Positions 24,940-33,360 of a stretch of 64,000 bases of DNA are shown here, piece by piece. Numbering within the stretch: position 1 is the first letter of the stretch; each line of letters begins with the position of its first letter. The DNA comes from Pseudomonas sp. C1C7 (GTDB taxonomy: Bacteria > Pseudomonadota > Gammaproteobacteria > Pseudomonadales > Pseudomonadaceae): assembly GCF_013359595.1 (NCBI RefSeq), contig NZ_JABFMP010000005.1, positions 1-64,000 on the forward strand, written 5' to 3'. The position numbers and the translations under genes are program-made. Under the pieces are notes generated by a model. That model worked only from the letters and a program-made list of their open reading frames with translations. It was not told the origin of the DNA and did no database searches.

Positions 24940-26088
24940 TCACCACTCCGCAAAACTGCCATCGGCATGGCGCCAGATCGGGTTGCGCCAGCGATGGCCG
25001 ACGGCGGCGCGTTCGATCACGTATTCCTCGTTGATCTCGATGCCCAGTCCCGGGCCGTTGGGGATCTTCACCATGCCCTGGTCGTAATCGAACACCCGTG
25101 GATCTTTCACGTAGTCGAGCAGGTCGTTGCTCTCGTTGTAGTGGATGCCCAGGCTCTGCTCCTGGATGAACGCGTTGTAGCAGGCCGCGTCCAGTTGCAG
25201 GCACGCCGCCAGGGCGATCGGGCCCAGCGGGCAATGCAGGGCCAGCGCCACGTCGTAGGCTTCGGCCATGTTGGCGATCTTGCGGGTCTCGGTGATGCCG
25301 CCGGCGTGGGACGCATCCGGCTGGATGATGTCGACGTAGCCTTCGCTGAGCACACGCTTGAAATCCCAGCGCGAGAACAGGCGCTCGCCCAGGGCGATCG
25401 GGGTGCTGGTCAGCGGCGCCAGTTCCTTCAGCGCTTCATAGTTTTCGCTGAGCACCGGCTCTTCGATGAACATCAGTTTGTACGGATCGAGTTCCTTCAT
25501 CAGCACCTTGGCCATGGGCTTGTGCACCCGGCCATGGAAGTCCACGCCGATGCCGACGTTCGGGCCCACCGCGTCACGCACGGCGGCGACGTTGGCCAGG
25601 GCCAGGTCGACTTTCTCGAAGGTGTCGAGGAACTGCAGCTCTTCGGTGCCGTTCATTTTCACTGCAGTGAAACCACGGCCAACCGCTTCTTTCGCGGCCC
25701 GTGCGGTGTCCGCCGGACGGTCGCCGCCGATCCACGAATAGACGCGGATCTTGTCCCGCACCTGGCCGCCCAGCAGGTCGCTGACCGACACGCCCAGCGC
25801 CTTTCCCTTGATGTCCCACAGGGCCTGGTCGATGCCGGCCAGGGCGCTCATGTGAATCGCGCCGCCACGGTAGAAACCGCCGCGGTAGAGTACGGTCCAG
25901 ATGTCTTCGATGTTGCGCGGGTCCTTGCCGATCAGGTAGTCGGACAGCTCTTCGACGGCAGCAGCAACGGTGTGGGCGCGGCCTTCGACCACGGGTTCGC
26001 CCCAACCGGTCACGCCCTCGTCGGTTTCGACCTTGAGGAAGCACCAGCGCGGCGGAACGATGAAGGTGGTCAGTTTGGTGATTTTCAT
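24940..26088 (-). CDS. dgoD: D-galactonate dehydratase
   Basis: This 382-residue enolase-superfamily enzyme removes water from D-galactonate to give 2-dehydro-3-deoxy-D-galactonate. Its length equals that of E. coli DgoD. Metal ligands and catalytic residues are visible in [48 protein letters not shown] and [14 protein letters not shown]. The ATG at 26088 starts [15 protein letters not shown]; upstream codons in the open frame are not conserved. It lies 48 bases after the aldolase gene in the dgoK-A-D-T run. Confidence 0.93.
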   Translation of the reverse strand: MKITKLTTFIVPPRWCFLKVETDEGVTGWGEPVVEGRAHTVAAAVEELSDYLIGKDPRNIEDIWTVLYRGGFYRGGAIHMSALAGIDQALWDIKGKALGVSVSDLLGGQVRDKIRVYSWIGGDRPADTARAAKEAVGRGFTAVKMNGTEELQFLDTFEKVDLALANVAAVRDAVGPNVGIGVDFHGRVHKPMAKVLMKELDPYKLMFIEEPVLSENYEALKELAPLTSTPIALGERLFSRWDFKRVLSEGYVDIIQPDASHAGGITETRKIANMAEAYDVALALHCPLGPIALAACLQLDAACYNAFIQEQSLGIHYNESNDLLDYVKDPRVFDYDQGMVKIPNGPGLGIEINEEYVIERAAVGHRWRNPIWRHADGSFAEW

Positions 26089-26136
26089 CTGCTTGTCTCT
26101 CTTGTTAGATGCGGCGCTCACGGCGCCGGAAAAGTC

Positions 26137-26757
26137 TTAGCGAAGGGCTTTCCAGGCCGCGACATAGGCCTTGGCATTGGCCGCAACCTGCTCGGGCGTC
26201 ATGCCCGGTTTGAACAGGCCGGAGCCCAGGCCGAAGCCTTTGACGCCAGCATCGATGAACTGCTGCATGTTGTCCGGGGTGATGCCGCCCACCGGCGCCA
26301 GAATGGTTCCCGCCGGCAGCACTGCCAGCCAGGCCTTGGCCACGGCCGGGCCCATCTGTTCGGCGGGAAACATCTTCAGGATGTCCGCGCCTTCGGCCAG
26401 GGCCGCGAACGCCTCGGTGGGCGTTGCCACACCCGGCGACAGCGACAGGCCCGCCGCTTTCGCCGCGCGCAGCACCTTGGCGTCGCAGTGGGGCATGACG
26501 ATCACCTGACCGCCCGCCGCCTTCACCTGCTCGACCTGCTCCGGCGTCAGCACCGTGCCTGCGCCGATCAGGCAATCGGCGGGCAAGGTATCGCGCAGGA
26601 TGCGGATGCTGTCGTAGGGCTCGGGGGAATTGAGCGGCACTTCGATGACGCGAAATCCGGCGGCGTACAGGACCTCGCCGATGGCCGCGGCTTCTTGCGG
26701 GCGCAGGCCGCGCAGGATGGCGATCAGGCCGTTTTGCGCCAGTGCTTGCTTGAGCAT
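26137..26757 (-). CDS. dgoA: 2-dehydro-3-deoxy-6-phosphogalactonate aldolase
   Basis: This 206-residue class I aldolase splits 2-dehydro-3-deoxy-6-phosphogalactonate into pyruvate and glyceraldehyde 3-phosphate. The KDPG/KDPGal aldolase fold is shown by AGTVLTPEQVEQVKAAGGQV and by KMFPAEQMGP, which holds the Schiff-base lysine; GGITPDNMQQFIDAG binds phosphate. It starts with GGAGTCCTGAG before the ATG and lies 19 bases after dgoK. Confidence 0.93.
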   Translation of the reverse strand: MLKQALAQNGLIAILRGLRPQEAAAIGEVLYAAGFRVIEVPLNSPEPYDSIRILRDTLPADCLIGAGTVLTPEQVEQVKAAGGQVIVMPHCDAKVLRAAKAAGLSLSPGVATPTEAFAALAEGADILKMFPAEQMGPAVAKAWLAVLPAGTILAPVGGITPDNMQQFIDAGVKGFGLGSGLFKPGMTPEQVAANAKAYVAAWKALR

Positions 26758-26776
26758 CTCAGGACTCCAGTCAGGT

Positions 26777-27769
26777 TTAACGGGAAGGGTTGGCGGCGAT
26801 CAGCCCGGCGGCGACCGCCAGCTGCCACAGACCGCGTTCGGTGGCCTGCTCGGCCAGGGTCACTCGGGCAAAGCCACAGGCATTCAGCGCCCGACTGTAG
26901 CGAGCGCACAGCTGGGAATTGCCGATCAGGACGATCGACGGCAAGTGCACGCTGTTGCGGCGCTGGCGTTGAGCGTTGGCCAGGGCCGAGAGTTCGTGGC
27001 CGATCAGCAGGCCGGACAGGTAGTCGGTCTGTTCGGCACCATTGAGCTCGCCGGTGAGGCCCAGGGTGCGGGCGCTGAACAGGGTCGACAGCACGCCGAT
27101 GTCGCCGTCCGCCGACAACGCCACCTGCACGCCGCGATCGAAGGCCTGGCCGTCGAACGAGCCGCCGCGCTGCTGGGTGCGGCCGAGGATGCTGTGTTCG
27201 CTGAGCACGGCGAAGACTTCGCCGGTCATGAAGGTATCGAAGTGCACGATGCAGCCGTCGGCCACTTCCACCCATTTCGAATGGCTGCCCGGCAGGCCGA
27301 TCAGCAGATCGCCGTTCGCTTCGTGCGCCAGGCTTTGCAGCACGCCAAGCACCTGGGTTTCTTCGCCGCGCATGACATTGGGCAAACGCGAGCGCTGGAT
27401 CACCCCCGGCACGATGTGCACGTCGACACCGCGCAGGCTGCGCACGGTTTGCAGGGAGGTGCCGAGGTTGGCGACGTTCGCCGGGGTGTCGCGGTAGGTC
27501 GCTTCGCGCCAGCCCTGGGCGCTGCCGACCATGCCGCAGGCGATCACCGGCAGATCCGGCTGGGCATCGAGCCAGTCACCACAGGCCTCGTCGAACGCCA
27601 GTTCAAAACCGTCGGCGCATTCGCGGCCGTTGATGATTCGCGGCGCCTTGGGCAACTGCATGATCCCCGACGCCAGCGAACGCTGTTCGAGCACCTGGCC
27701 GCCTTCGGCAAGTTTGTAAGCACGTAATGAGGTCGTCCCCCAATCGAGCGCGATCAATTGCGCCTGCAT
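26777..27769 (-). CDS. dgoK: 2-dehydro-3-deoxygalactonokinase
   Basis: This 330-residue kinase phosphorylates 2-dehydro-3-deoxygalactonate at C6. The start MQAQLIALDWGTTSLRAYKL carries the phosphate-binding DWGTTSLR motif of the DgoK family, and LIGLPGSHSKWVEV and FDTFMTGEVFAVLSEHSILG are further family blocks. The ATG at 27769 follows AGGTGA; the longer open frame reads into the promoter. It is the first gene of the operon, with a promoter/operator at 27808-27867. Confidence 0.93.
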   Translation of the reverse strand: MQAQLIALDWGTTSLRAYKLAEGGQVLEQRSLASGIMQLPKAPRIINGRECADGFELAFDEACGDWLDAQPDLPVIACGMVGSAQGWREATYRDTPANVANLGTSLQTVRSLRGVDVHIVPGVIQRSRLPNVMRGEETQVLGVLQSLAHEANGDLLIGLPGSHSKWVEVADGCIVHFDTFMTGEVFAVLSEHSILGRTQQRGGSFDGQAFDRGVQVALSADGDIGVLSTLFSARTLGLTGELNGAEQTDYLSGLLIGHELSALANAQRQRRNSVHLPSIVLIGNSQLCARYSRALNACGFARVTLAEQATERGLWQLAVAAGLIAANPSR

Positions 27770-27807
27770 CGCTTCACCTGTTCTGGTTTTTGGCAGTGAG
27801 TGAGCAG

Positions 27808-27867
27808 GACTATAAACCCGGGCGCGGGGAAATCTCAATATATAAATATCAATCCCATATATTGAGA
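27808..27867 (-). promoter_or_regulatory. dgo operon promoter with IclR-type operator (copy 1 of 2)
   Basis: On the minus strand a -35 TTGAGA (27838-27833), 17 bases and a -10 TTATAG (27815-27810) lie about 40 bp before dgoK. The -35 is part of an inverted repeat with arms TCTCAATATAT (27833-27843) and ATATATTGAGA (27857-27867) 13 bases apart. The sub-site TCCCATATATTGAGA is a 15-bp dyad typical of IclR regulators. The whole 60-bp block matches 39801-39860 at 48 positions without gaps. Confidence 0.75.
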
Positions 27868-27876
27868 CAAATTCAA

Positions 27877-27945
27877 AAAAAGATCGCAGCCTTCGGCAGC
27901 TCCTACAGGGGGGCGTGTAGGAGCTGCCGAAGGCTGCGATCTTTT
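27877..27945. repeat. Intergenic hairpin repeat
   Basis: AAAAGATCGCAGCCTTCGGC and its complement GCCGAAGGCTGCGATCTTTT form long arms around CTCCTACAGGGGGGCGTGTAG. It separates the GNAT gene end from the dgo promoter region. Confidence 0.85.
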
Positions 27946-27962
27946 AAGCGTTCAGGCTGTTT

Positions 27963-28445
27963 TCAATTACCTTCAGCAAACTCGCGCAACACCTTGCCGT
28001 CCATGCGATAGCGCACCCACTCCTCCTGCGGCTGCGCGCCCAGGGATTTGTAGAAGTCGATGGCCGGGGTGTTCCATTCCAGCACGCTCCACTCGAAACG
28101 CCCGCAGTCGTTGGCGCAGGCGATTTTCGCCAGTTGCCGCAGCAAGGTCTTGCCCGCGCCGCCGCCGCGTTGTTCGGGGGTGATGTAGAGGTCTTCGAGG
28201 TACAGGCAGTTGCTGCCCAACCAGGTGGAGTAGCTGAAGAAGAACACGGCAAAACCGATGGCCACGCCGTCGCGCAGGCAGATCAGTCCATGGGCGGTGG
28301 CGCCTTCGCTGAACAGACTGCGCTCGATGTCGGCGACGCTGGCGATGACTTCATGGCGGGCACGTTCGTAGTCGGCCAGTTCAGTGATGAACGCGAGAAT
28401 TTGCGGAGCATCGCTGGGGGTTGCCGGGCGGATTTCGATCGTCAT
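27963..28445 (-). CDS. GNAT-family N-acetyltransferase
   Basis: This 160-residue enzyme has the GNAT acetyl-CoA signature in YLEDLYITPEQRGGGAGKTLLR (V/I-x-x-x-x-R-G-x-G-x-G/A). The pattern FFFSYSTWLGSNCLYLEDLY and VLEWNTPAIDFYKSLGA is typical of the spermidine/diamine acetyltransferase-like branch, so an amine substrate is possible. I start at ATG 28445 (MTIEIRPATPSDAPQILAFI); the frame is open 27 codons upstream without support. It is monocistronic between repeats. Confidence 0.85.
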   Translation of the reverse strand: MTIEIRPATPSDAPQILAFITELADYERARHEVIASVADIERSLFSEGATAHGLICLRDGVAIGFAVFFFSYSTWLGSNCLYLEDLYITPEQRGGGAGKTLLRQLAKIACANDCGRFEWSVLEWNTPAIDFYKSLGAQPQEEWVRYRMDGKVLREFAEGN

Positions 28446-28542
28446 GGACGTGCCTTGTCGGAAAATGGAAAACGCCATACTAAGGCTGCGCAGGTTTTGT
28501 GGCGAGGGGGCTTGCTGTGATGCCAATCAGAATGCACCGCGG

Positions 28543-28576
28543 ACCCTGTAGCAGCTGGCGAAGCCTGCGTTCGGCG
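28543..28576. repeat. Solitary partial arm of the dispersed 44-base repeat
   Basis: CCTGTAGCAGCTGGCGAAGC followed by CTGCGT matches the left arm of the element at 8854. It is preceded by a TTGTGGCGAGGGGGCTTGCT fragment of the 12180 type. The remainder of the interval 28446-28690 shows nothing else. Confidence 0.6.
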
Positions 28577-28690
28577 GTGTGGATTACTCCGGTGAGCGCT
28601 AACCCTGGCATCACGAACCTCAGACCTAACATCCGCACCCAACGTGGTAGATAGACACCCTGCGCATTTATCAGGTCAAGGAACCGCTTC

Positions 28691-29896
28691 ATGTCTACCG
28701 CAACACCTCCCGTTTCCGGCAAGTTATTCGGCCTGTTCTGCCTGGCCAGTTACCTGCTGTCGCTGTCCTACGGATCGACGTTTCTGCTGTCGCTGCTGAT
28801 CGGCTCGCGCGGCGGCAACGAGCACGATGCCGGCAGTGTGATTTCCGCGGCGATGCTCAGCACCTTCGTGGCGGTGATCTTCTCCGGTCACTTGTGCGAT
28901 CTGCTTGGCGCGGCGCGTTCGGTGGCGTTGTTCGGCGTGTTGCTGGTGGCCGCCAGCCTGGGCTTTGCACTGACACCCGGTTTCGGAAATCTGCTGCTGT
29001 TCTTCGGCCTGCTGCTGGGTCTGGGCTGGGGTGTGTTCTATACCCTCGGGCCGATCATCGTCGCGAGCCTGGTCAGCCCCGCGCAGCGCGCCAAATACTT
29101 CGCCCTGCTTTCGGGCAGCATGATGACCGGGATCGGCAGCGGACCGTTGCTCGGTCGCGCGGCGAGCGCCCTGGGTTATCCGGTGACCGCGGCGTTCTAC
29201 CTGGCTGCGGCGGCCAGCCTGATCGGCGTACTGCTGTTCTGGCGACTGGACCACCAGCTGAAAAACGCCTCGACGCAATCCACGGCGGTCTCGCGGATTT
29301 CCTGGCAGGCGGCGCGCCAGGTGCTCAAATCAAGGGCGGTGTTCCCGATCATCATGGTCGGCCTCGGCGGTTGCGTGTTCGGCGGTCTGTCGAGCTTCCA
29401 GACCAGCTACGCCGCAGCGCGCTCGCTGGACTATTCGCTGTTCTTCCTGGGCTTCATGAGCGCGGCGATCAGCAGCCGCATGTTGATCGCAGGCATCGTG
29501 GTCAAGCGCGATCCGCTGCGTGCGTCGTGCCTGCTGTCGGGGTTGATGATGGGCTCGATCCTGATGTTCGGTTTCGTGGTCGACGACGGTTTCAGCTACG
29601 TGCTCGCGGCGGTGATGCTCGGGGTCGGTTACGGCCTGACCTACTCGGTGATCAACGGTCTGGCGGCCAATGAGGCGCCAAGCGGCACCACCGCGCAATC
29701 GCTGCTGCTGTTCAGCCTGTCGTACTTCATCGGCGTCTTCGGTTTTCCGTTGCTGGCGGGGAAAATCATCGTCGAGCAGGGCATGGCGACGCTGTTGCTC
29801 ACTGTATTGGCGGTTGCGGCGTTGAACTGGTCGATCACCTTGGGTCGCCTGATCTGGCGGCGAGTCAGTACGAACCGGGCTCTGCAACAGGCCTGA
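28691..29896 (+). CDS. MFS transporter of unknown substrate
   Basis: This 401-residue major facilitator protein has twelve predicted membrane segments, with SGHLCDLLGAARSVALFGVL representing the loop 2-3 motif and LGLGWGVFYTLGPIIVASLV a typical segment 4-5. AAGGAA precedes the ATG. No motif points to a substrate, and the flanking genes are unrelated. It is likely a drug or metabolite exporter by general family resemblance only. Confidence 0.82.
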   Translation: MSTATPPVSGKLFGLFCLASYLLSLSYGSTFLLSLLIGSRGGNEHDAGSVISAAMLSTFVAVIFSGHLCDLLGAARSVALFGVLLVAASLGFALTPGFGNLLLFFGLLLGLGWGVFYTLGPIIVASLVSPAQRAKYFALLSGSMMTGIGSGPLLGRAASALGYPVTAAFYLAAAASLIGVLLFWRLDHQLKNASTQSTAVSRISWQAARQVLKSRAVFPIIMVGLGGCVFGGLSSFQTSYAAARSLDYSLFFLGFMSAAISSRMLIAGIVVKRDPLRASCLLSGLMMGSILMFGFVVDDGFSYVLAAVMLGVGYGLTYSVINGLAANEAPSGTTAQSLLLFSLSYFIGVFGFPLLAGKIIVEQGMATLLLTVLAVAALNWSITLGRLIWRRVSTNRALQQA

Positions 29897-29980
29897 ACCG
29901 TTCGTCGACCATCAGGCACCAATCAGAAGCGAGGGCGGACCAATATCAGGTAAGGACTCTAAATCAATGGAGAGACCACC

Positions 29981-30319
29981 ATGATCACGTCCCGGCTGAC
30001 CGCCCTCGCCTTCGCGGCACTGCTGTCCCCCCTCGCCCTCGCGGCGACCACTGCCTCCGGCACCGGCCCGACCAACCCGGTCGAAAGCCCCAAGGCTCCC
30101 GCCATCCAGAGTGCCCCCGGCATGAACACCAACGGCGCCGAAATGGAAAACAGCCTGCCGCCATCCACCGGCACCGACCCGCGCACCCAAGGCAACGATG
30201 CAGGCCGTCAGGGCGGGCTCAACCAGCCGGACACCGGCGCACCCGACAATGCCGGCTCCGGCATGGGCTCGAAAACCACCACCGGTGGCTCGGGCTCCGA
30301 AGGGGGCGTGAGCCAGTAA
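29981..30319 (+). CDS. Small secreted Gly/Pro/Ser-rich protein
   Basis: This 112-residue protein has a signal peptide (MITSRLTALAFAALLSPLAL, cleavage after ALA). The mature part is low-complexity, rich in Gly, Pro, Ser, Thr and Asn, with no cysteine and no hydrophobic core, so it is probably disordered in the periplasm. GGAGAG precedes the ATG. I do not recognise a family. It is followed by two further small genes on the same strand. Confidence 0.65.
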   Translation: MITSRLTALAFAALLSPLALAATTASGTGPTNPVESPKAPAIQSAPGMNTNGAEMENSLPPSTGTDPRTQGNDAGRQGGLNQPDTGAPDNAGSGMGSKTTTGGSGSEGGVSQ

Positions 30320-30363
30320 CACCATTCGCTCCAAGACCTGTCCATCGCCATGAAGAGGTAACC

Positions 30364-30618
30364 ATGAACATCGATAAAAACCTGGAGAAAGAAGTCCTGA
30401 CCCGCCTGCTGCACGCCCACCCGAACGGTCTGGGCAAGGAGGTCCTGGACAATTACCGGGGGGAGAAAGTCGTGGCCAGCACCCTCGCCACCCTGCAGGA
30501 CCGCGGCTTGATCCAGCACGGCAATGTGCTATGCAACGAAGCCGGCGAGCACTCGCTGAACCTGCCGATCAAACTCAGCGCCGCCGGCGTCGAGGCAGCT
30601 CGCAAGCTGGACGTTTGA
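30364..30618 (+). CDS. Small winged-helix-like protein
   Basis: This 84-residue cytoplasmic protein (MNIDKNLEKEVLTRLLHAHP, then ASTLATLQDRGLIQHGNVLC) has helix-turn-helix-like spacing followed by a beta wing (SLNLPIKLSAAGVEAARKLD). GAAGAGG precedes the ATG. It may bind nucleic acid, but the call is structural guesswork. A 35-codon frame starts immediately after its stop codon. Confidence 0.65.
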   Translation: MNIDKNLEKEVLTRLLHAHPNGLGKEVLDNYRGEKVVASTLATLQDRGLIQHGNVLCNEAGEHSLNLPIKLSAAGVEAARKLDV

Positions 30619-30726
30619 ATGATGAAAGAGGCCCGGGCGAAGAAGATTCCGGGGCGGTCGTCGATGCGCAAGCAGGAGTTGATTGAGGCGTTGCGCAAGG
30701 CTGGTCAGGTTCAGAATATTGTGTAG
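30619..30726 (+). CDS. 35-residue Rho-N/SAP-like mini-protein
   Basis: An ATG directly abuts the TGA of the preceding gene and opens 35 codons (MMKEARAKKIPGRSSMRKQE, then LIEALRKAGQVQNIV). The IPGRSSMRKQELIEALRKA part matches the SAP-like helix-extension-helix at the start of transcription terminator Rho, a motif that also occurs in free-standing small proteins. No separate ribosome site is visible, so translation would depend on coupling. A REP core (GCGGGCAAGCCCGC) follows at about 30743. Confidence 0.5.
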   Translation: MMKEARAKKIPGRSSMRKQELIEALRKAGQVQNIV

Positions 30727-30769
30727 AAGCTGATGGCCCCATCGCGGGCAAGCCCGCGATGACGGCAGA

Positions 30770-31699
30770 TCAGGCGCTGAAAGTCTTGTTGATCAAAGCA
30801 TCAACCTCAGCAACCCCCGGCGCAGTCGCCGGCCCCCACCGAGTCACCGCCAATGCCGCCGCCGCATTCGCCCGCCGCGCCGCCTCAAACGCCGACAACC
30901 CCCGCGCCAACCCCGCGACAAACACCCCGGCATGTGCATCACCGGCACCATTGCTGTCCACCGCCTGAACCTTGAACCCCGGCACATGCCGACGCTCGGA
31001 ACCCTGACTGATCCAGCACCCCTGCGGCCCGTCCCGCACCACCATCAACACCTTGGCAGGAAGCAGCCCGGCCAGCAGATCCAGCGCCCCGGCGATATCC
31101 GGCGCCCCGGTAATCCTCAGCGCCTCGACGCCGTTGCTGGTCCACAGATCGATGCGCGTCAGCAGCGCCTGCAGCAGCGGCGCATCCGGCGACTCCACCA
31201 GCGGCCCCGGATCGAACACCACCTTGACCTGCTCCGGCAACGCCAGCACCCAGTCCACCAGCGCCTGCCCCTTGCCGGTCAGCAGCAGGCTGTAGCCGCT
31301 GACGTACACGTAGTCGCCCGCCTCCACCTTCACATCAGCGAGATCCTCGGCCGTCAGGTCGCCTTCGGCGCCGATGTAGGACACGAAACTGCGCTCGGCC
31401 GATGCATCGGTGATCGCCACGCACAACCCGGTATCCCGCTCGGCACGACCGGCGAGGCCAATGCGGATGCCTTCAGCGTTCATCGCCTCGCGGGCCAGGT
31501 CACCGAAGCGTCCGCTGCCGTGGCGTCCCAGGTAGATCACCGGCAGGCCGTTACGCGCGGCGGCGGCCATCACGTTGAAACCGCCACCGGCTTCGAAACT
31601 GGCCGACTGGGCCAGCACATCGCCGCCCGCTTGCGGCAACTGATCCACCGCCATGACCAGGTCGATGATGACCTGGCCTGTGTGCAACATCTTAGGCAT
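30770..31699 (-). CDS. PfkB-family sugar or nucleoside kinase (YegV-like)
   Basis: This 309-residue ribokinase-fold enzyme has the PfkB signature DSNGAGDAHAGVFVAGLARG, with the catalytic aspartate in GAGD, and an amino-terminal AGGGFNVMAAAARNGLPVIY block. I start at ATG 31699, which overlaps the end of the permease gene by 8 bases, so the two are translationally linked. In E. coli, yegV lies beside yegU (ADP-ribosylglycohydrolase) and yegW (GntR), the same combination as here. A nucleoside or ribose-like substrate is inferred from the neighbours. Confidence 0.87.
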   Translation of the reverse strand: MPKMLHTGQVIIDLVMAVDQLPQAGGDVLAQSASFEAGGGFNVMAAAARNGLPVIYLGRHGSGRFGDLAREAMNAEGIRIGLAGRAERDTGLCVAITDASAERSFVSYIGAEGDLTAEDLADVKVEAGDYVYVSGYSLLLTGKGQALVDWVLALPEQVKVVFDPGPLVESPDAPLLQALLTRIDLWTSNGVEALRITGAPDIAGALDLLAGLLPAKVLMVVRDGPQGCWISQGSERRHVPGFKVQAVDSNGAGDAHAGVFVAGLARGLSAFEAARRANAAAALAVTRWGPATAPGVAEVDALINKTFSA

Positions 31700-33158
31700 G
31701 AGCATTCTCGTTCAACGCAGCGCGACGATCCCTGGCGCCACCGAGTACAAAGTAAATCCCGCCGGCCACGACGAAGGTCACGATCCAGCCGAGGCCGTTG
31801 TGCCCCAGCCATGAGTCGGACAGGAAGCCCTTGAACCAGACGTTTTGCGCCGTGGTGCCGATGGTGGTGAAGCTGAAACCCAGCACGATCGCCAGCGCCC
31901 AGGCGCCGAACGCCCGCCACTCCACACCGCCCTGATACCAGTAGGCGCTGCTCGGGCTGACATCCAGCAGGTCCTTGGGGCTGTAGTAGTGACGGTGAAT
32001 CAGGTCGACCACGAAGATTCCGACCCACGCGGTGATCGGCACCGCCAGCAGGGAAATGAAGGTGATGAACGGGCCGTAGAAGCTGTCGGCGATCAGCATG
32101 AAGTAGATGGAACCGGCGAAGATCGCAACGATGTCCACCACCACCGCATACACGCGCTTGACCTTCAGACCCAGGGTCAATGTGGTCAGGCCGGCGGAGT
32201 ACACCGACAGGTTGTTCGACAGCAGCAGGCCGCCGAACGCGGTGATCAGGTACGGCACGGCCATCCAGGTCGGCAGCATGTCGCGGATGGCGATGATCGG
32301 ATCGGTGGCCTGGGCCAGGTCATCGTTGCCCACCGACAGCAGGCCGCCGAGGGTGATCAACAGCACCAGCGGAATGCCCGCGCCGAACGCGGCAGACGCC
32401 ACCAGGCGCACGGCTTTCACGCTGCGATGCTGATAGCGCGACATGTCCGCGCCGGCGTTGGCCCAGCCGATGCCTGTGCCGGCGGCCATGGTGCCGATGC
32501 CGATGATCATCGCGCTCATGGGCGCGGGCGTGGCGTTGAACACCGCGCTCCAGTCGATGGTGGCGCAGAGAAAACCACCGACCAGGATGTTCAGCGCACC
32601 AAACACATAGGTCGCCCATTTCTGGATCACCAGCAAGGTGGCGTGGCCGAGGCCCGAGACCGACAGGGTCAGCAGCACGAAGATGGCGATGAAGGTGAGG
32701 GTCAGCAGCGGCGCGCTTTTCGCTTCCACCGGCGAGCCGAACAGGATCGAGCACAGCGACAGCAGCACGAAGGCGGCGGTGGTGGTGTTGACGGTTTCCC
32801 AGCCCAGGCGCGACATCAGCGAGACCAGGGTCGGGCCGATGTTGCCGCGCACGCCGAAGATCGCCCGCGACAGGGTCAGGCTCGGCGCGCGGCCACGGCG
32901 ACCGGCGATGGAGATGACCCCGACCACCGCGAAGGAACCGGCGGCACCGAGGATGGCGACAATGATCGCCTGCCAGATCGCCAGCCCGCGAAAGGCCACC
33001 AGGGTCGCGCCCAGCGGCAGGCCGAGGATGGAAATGTTGGCGGCGAACCAGACCCAGAACAGCTGCAGCGGATGCCCGTTGCACTCGGCCTCCGGCACCG
33101 GTTCGATGCCGCGTGTTTCCAGCTGCCCGGCGTTCTGCCCGGCGTTCGATGAACTCAT
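31692..33158 (-). CDS. NCS1-family permease of the yeg-like cluster
   Basis: This 488-residue protein belongs to the nucleobase:cation symporter-1 family, with about twelve membrane segments (LFWVWFAANISILGLPLGAT near the start; GIGTMAAGTGIGWANAGADM; LGWETVNTTTAAFVLLSLCS). AGGAG lies 8 bases before the ATG at 33158. In E. coli the corresponding cluster uses YegT, a nucleoside transporter of the major facilitator superfamily, so a transporter of a different family fills the place here. The substrate is probably a nucleoside or nucleobase-like compound. Confidence 0.87.
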   Translation of the reverse strand: MSSSNAGQNAGQLETRGIEPVPEAECNGHPLQLFWVWFAANISILGLPLGATLVAFRGLAIWQAIIVAILGAAGSFAVVGVISIAGRRGRAPSLTLSRAIFGVRGNIGPTLVSLMSRLGWETVNTTTAAFVLLSLCSILFGSPVEAKSAPLLTLTFIAIFVLLTLSVSGLGHATLLVIQKWATYVFGALNILVGGFLCATIDWSAVFNATPAPMSAMIIGIGTMAAGTGIGWANAGADMSRYQHRSVKAVRLVASAAFGAGIPLVLLITLGGLLSVGNDDLAQATDPIIAIRDMLPTWMAVPYLITAFGGLLLSNNLSVYSAGLTTLTLGLKVKRVYAVVVDIVAIFAGSIYFMLIADSFYGPFITFISLLAVPITAWVGIFVVDLIHRHYYSPKDLLDVSPSSAYWYQGGVEWRAFGAWALAIVLGFSFTTIGTTAQNVWFKGFLSDSWLGHNGLGWIVTFVVAGGIYFVLGGARDRRAALNENAHA

Positions 33159-33232
33159 GAAAAATGCTCCTGTTGCCATTTTTGTGGTTGTGGGCAAATC
33201 AGATTTTGGCCTGCAACACCCGCCCCGCTCTC

Positions 33233-33320
33233 TGTAGGAGTTGTCGAGTGGAACGAGGCTGCGATCTTTTGATTTATACAAAGCAAGATCAAAAGATCGC
33301 AGCCTTCGGCAGCTCCTACA
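33233..33320. repeat. Intergenic hairpin repeat
   Basis: TGTAGGAGTTGTCGAGTGGA and GAGGCTGCGATCTTTTGAT pair with ATCAAAAGATCGCAGCC and GCAGCTCCTACA. It lies between the glycohydrolase and permease genes and may reduce read-through to the permease and kinase. A degenerate REP core follows. Confidence 0.85.
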
Positions 33321-33360
33321 TTGGACGTCGGGTAGTTGTGGGAGCGGGTTTGCCTGCCAT

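Noticed and set aside
24910..27045. 711-codon plus-strand frame opposite dgoD-dgoA-dgoK
   Set aside because: It is a shadow of three well-identified genes and has His/Gln/Arg-rich non-protein-like composition.
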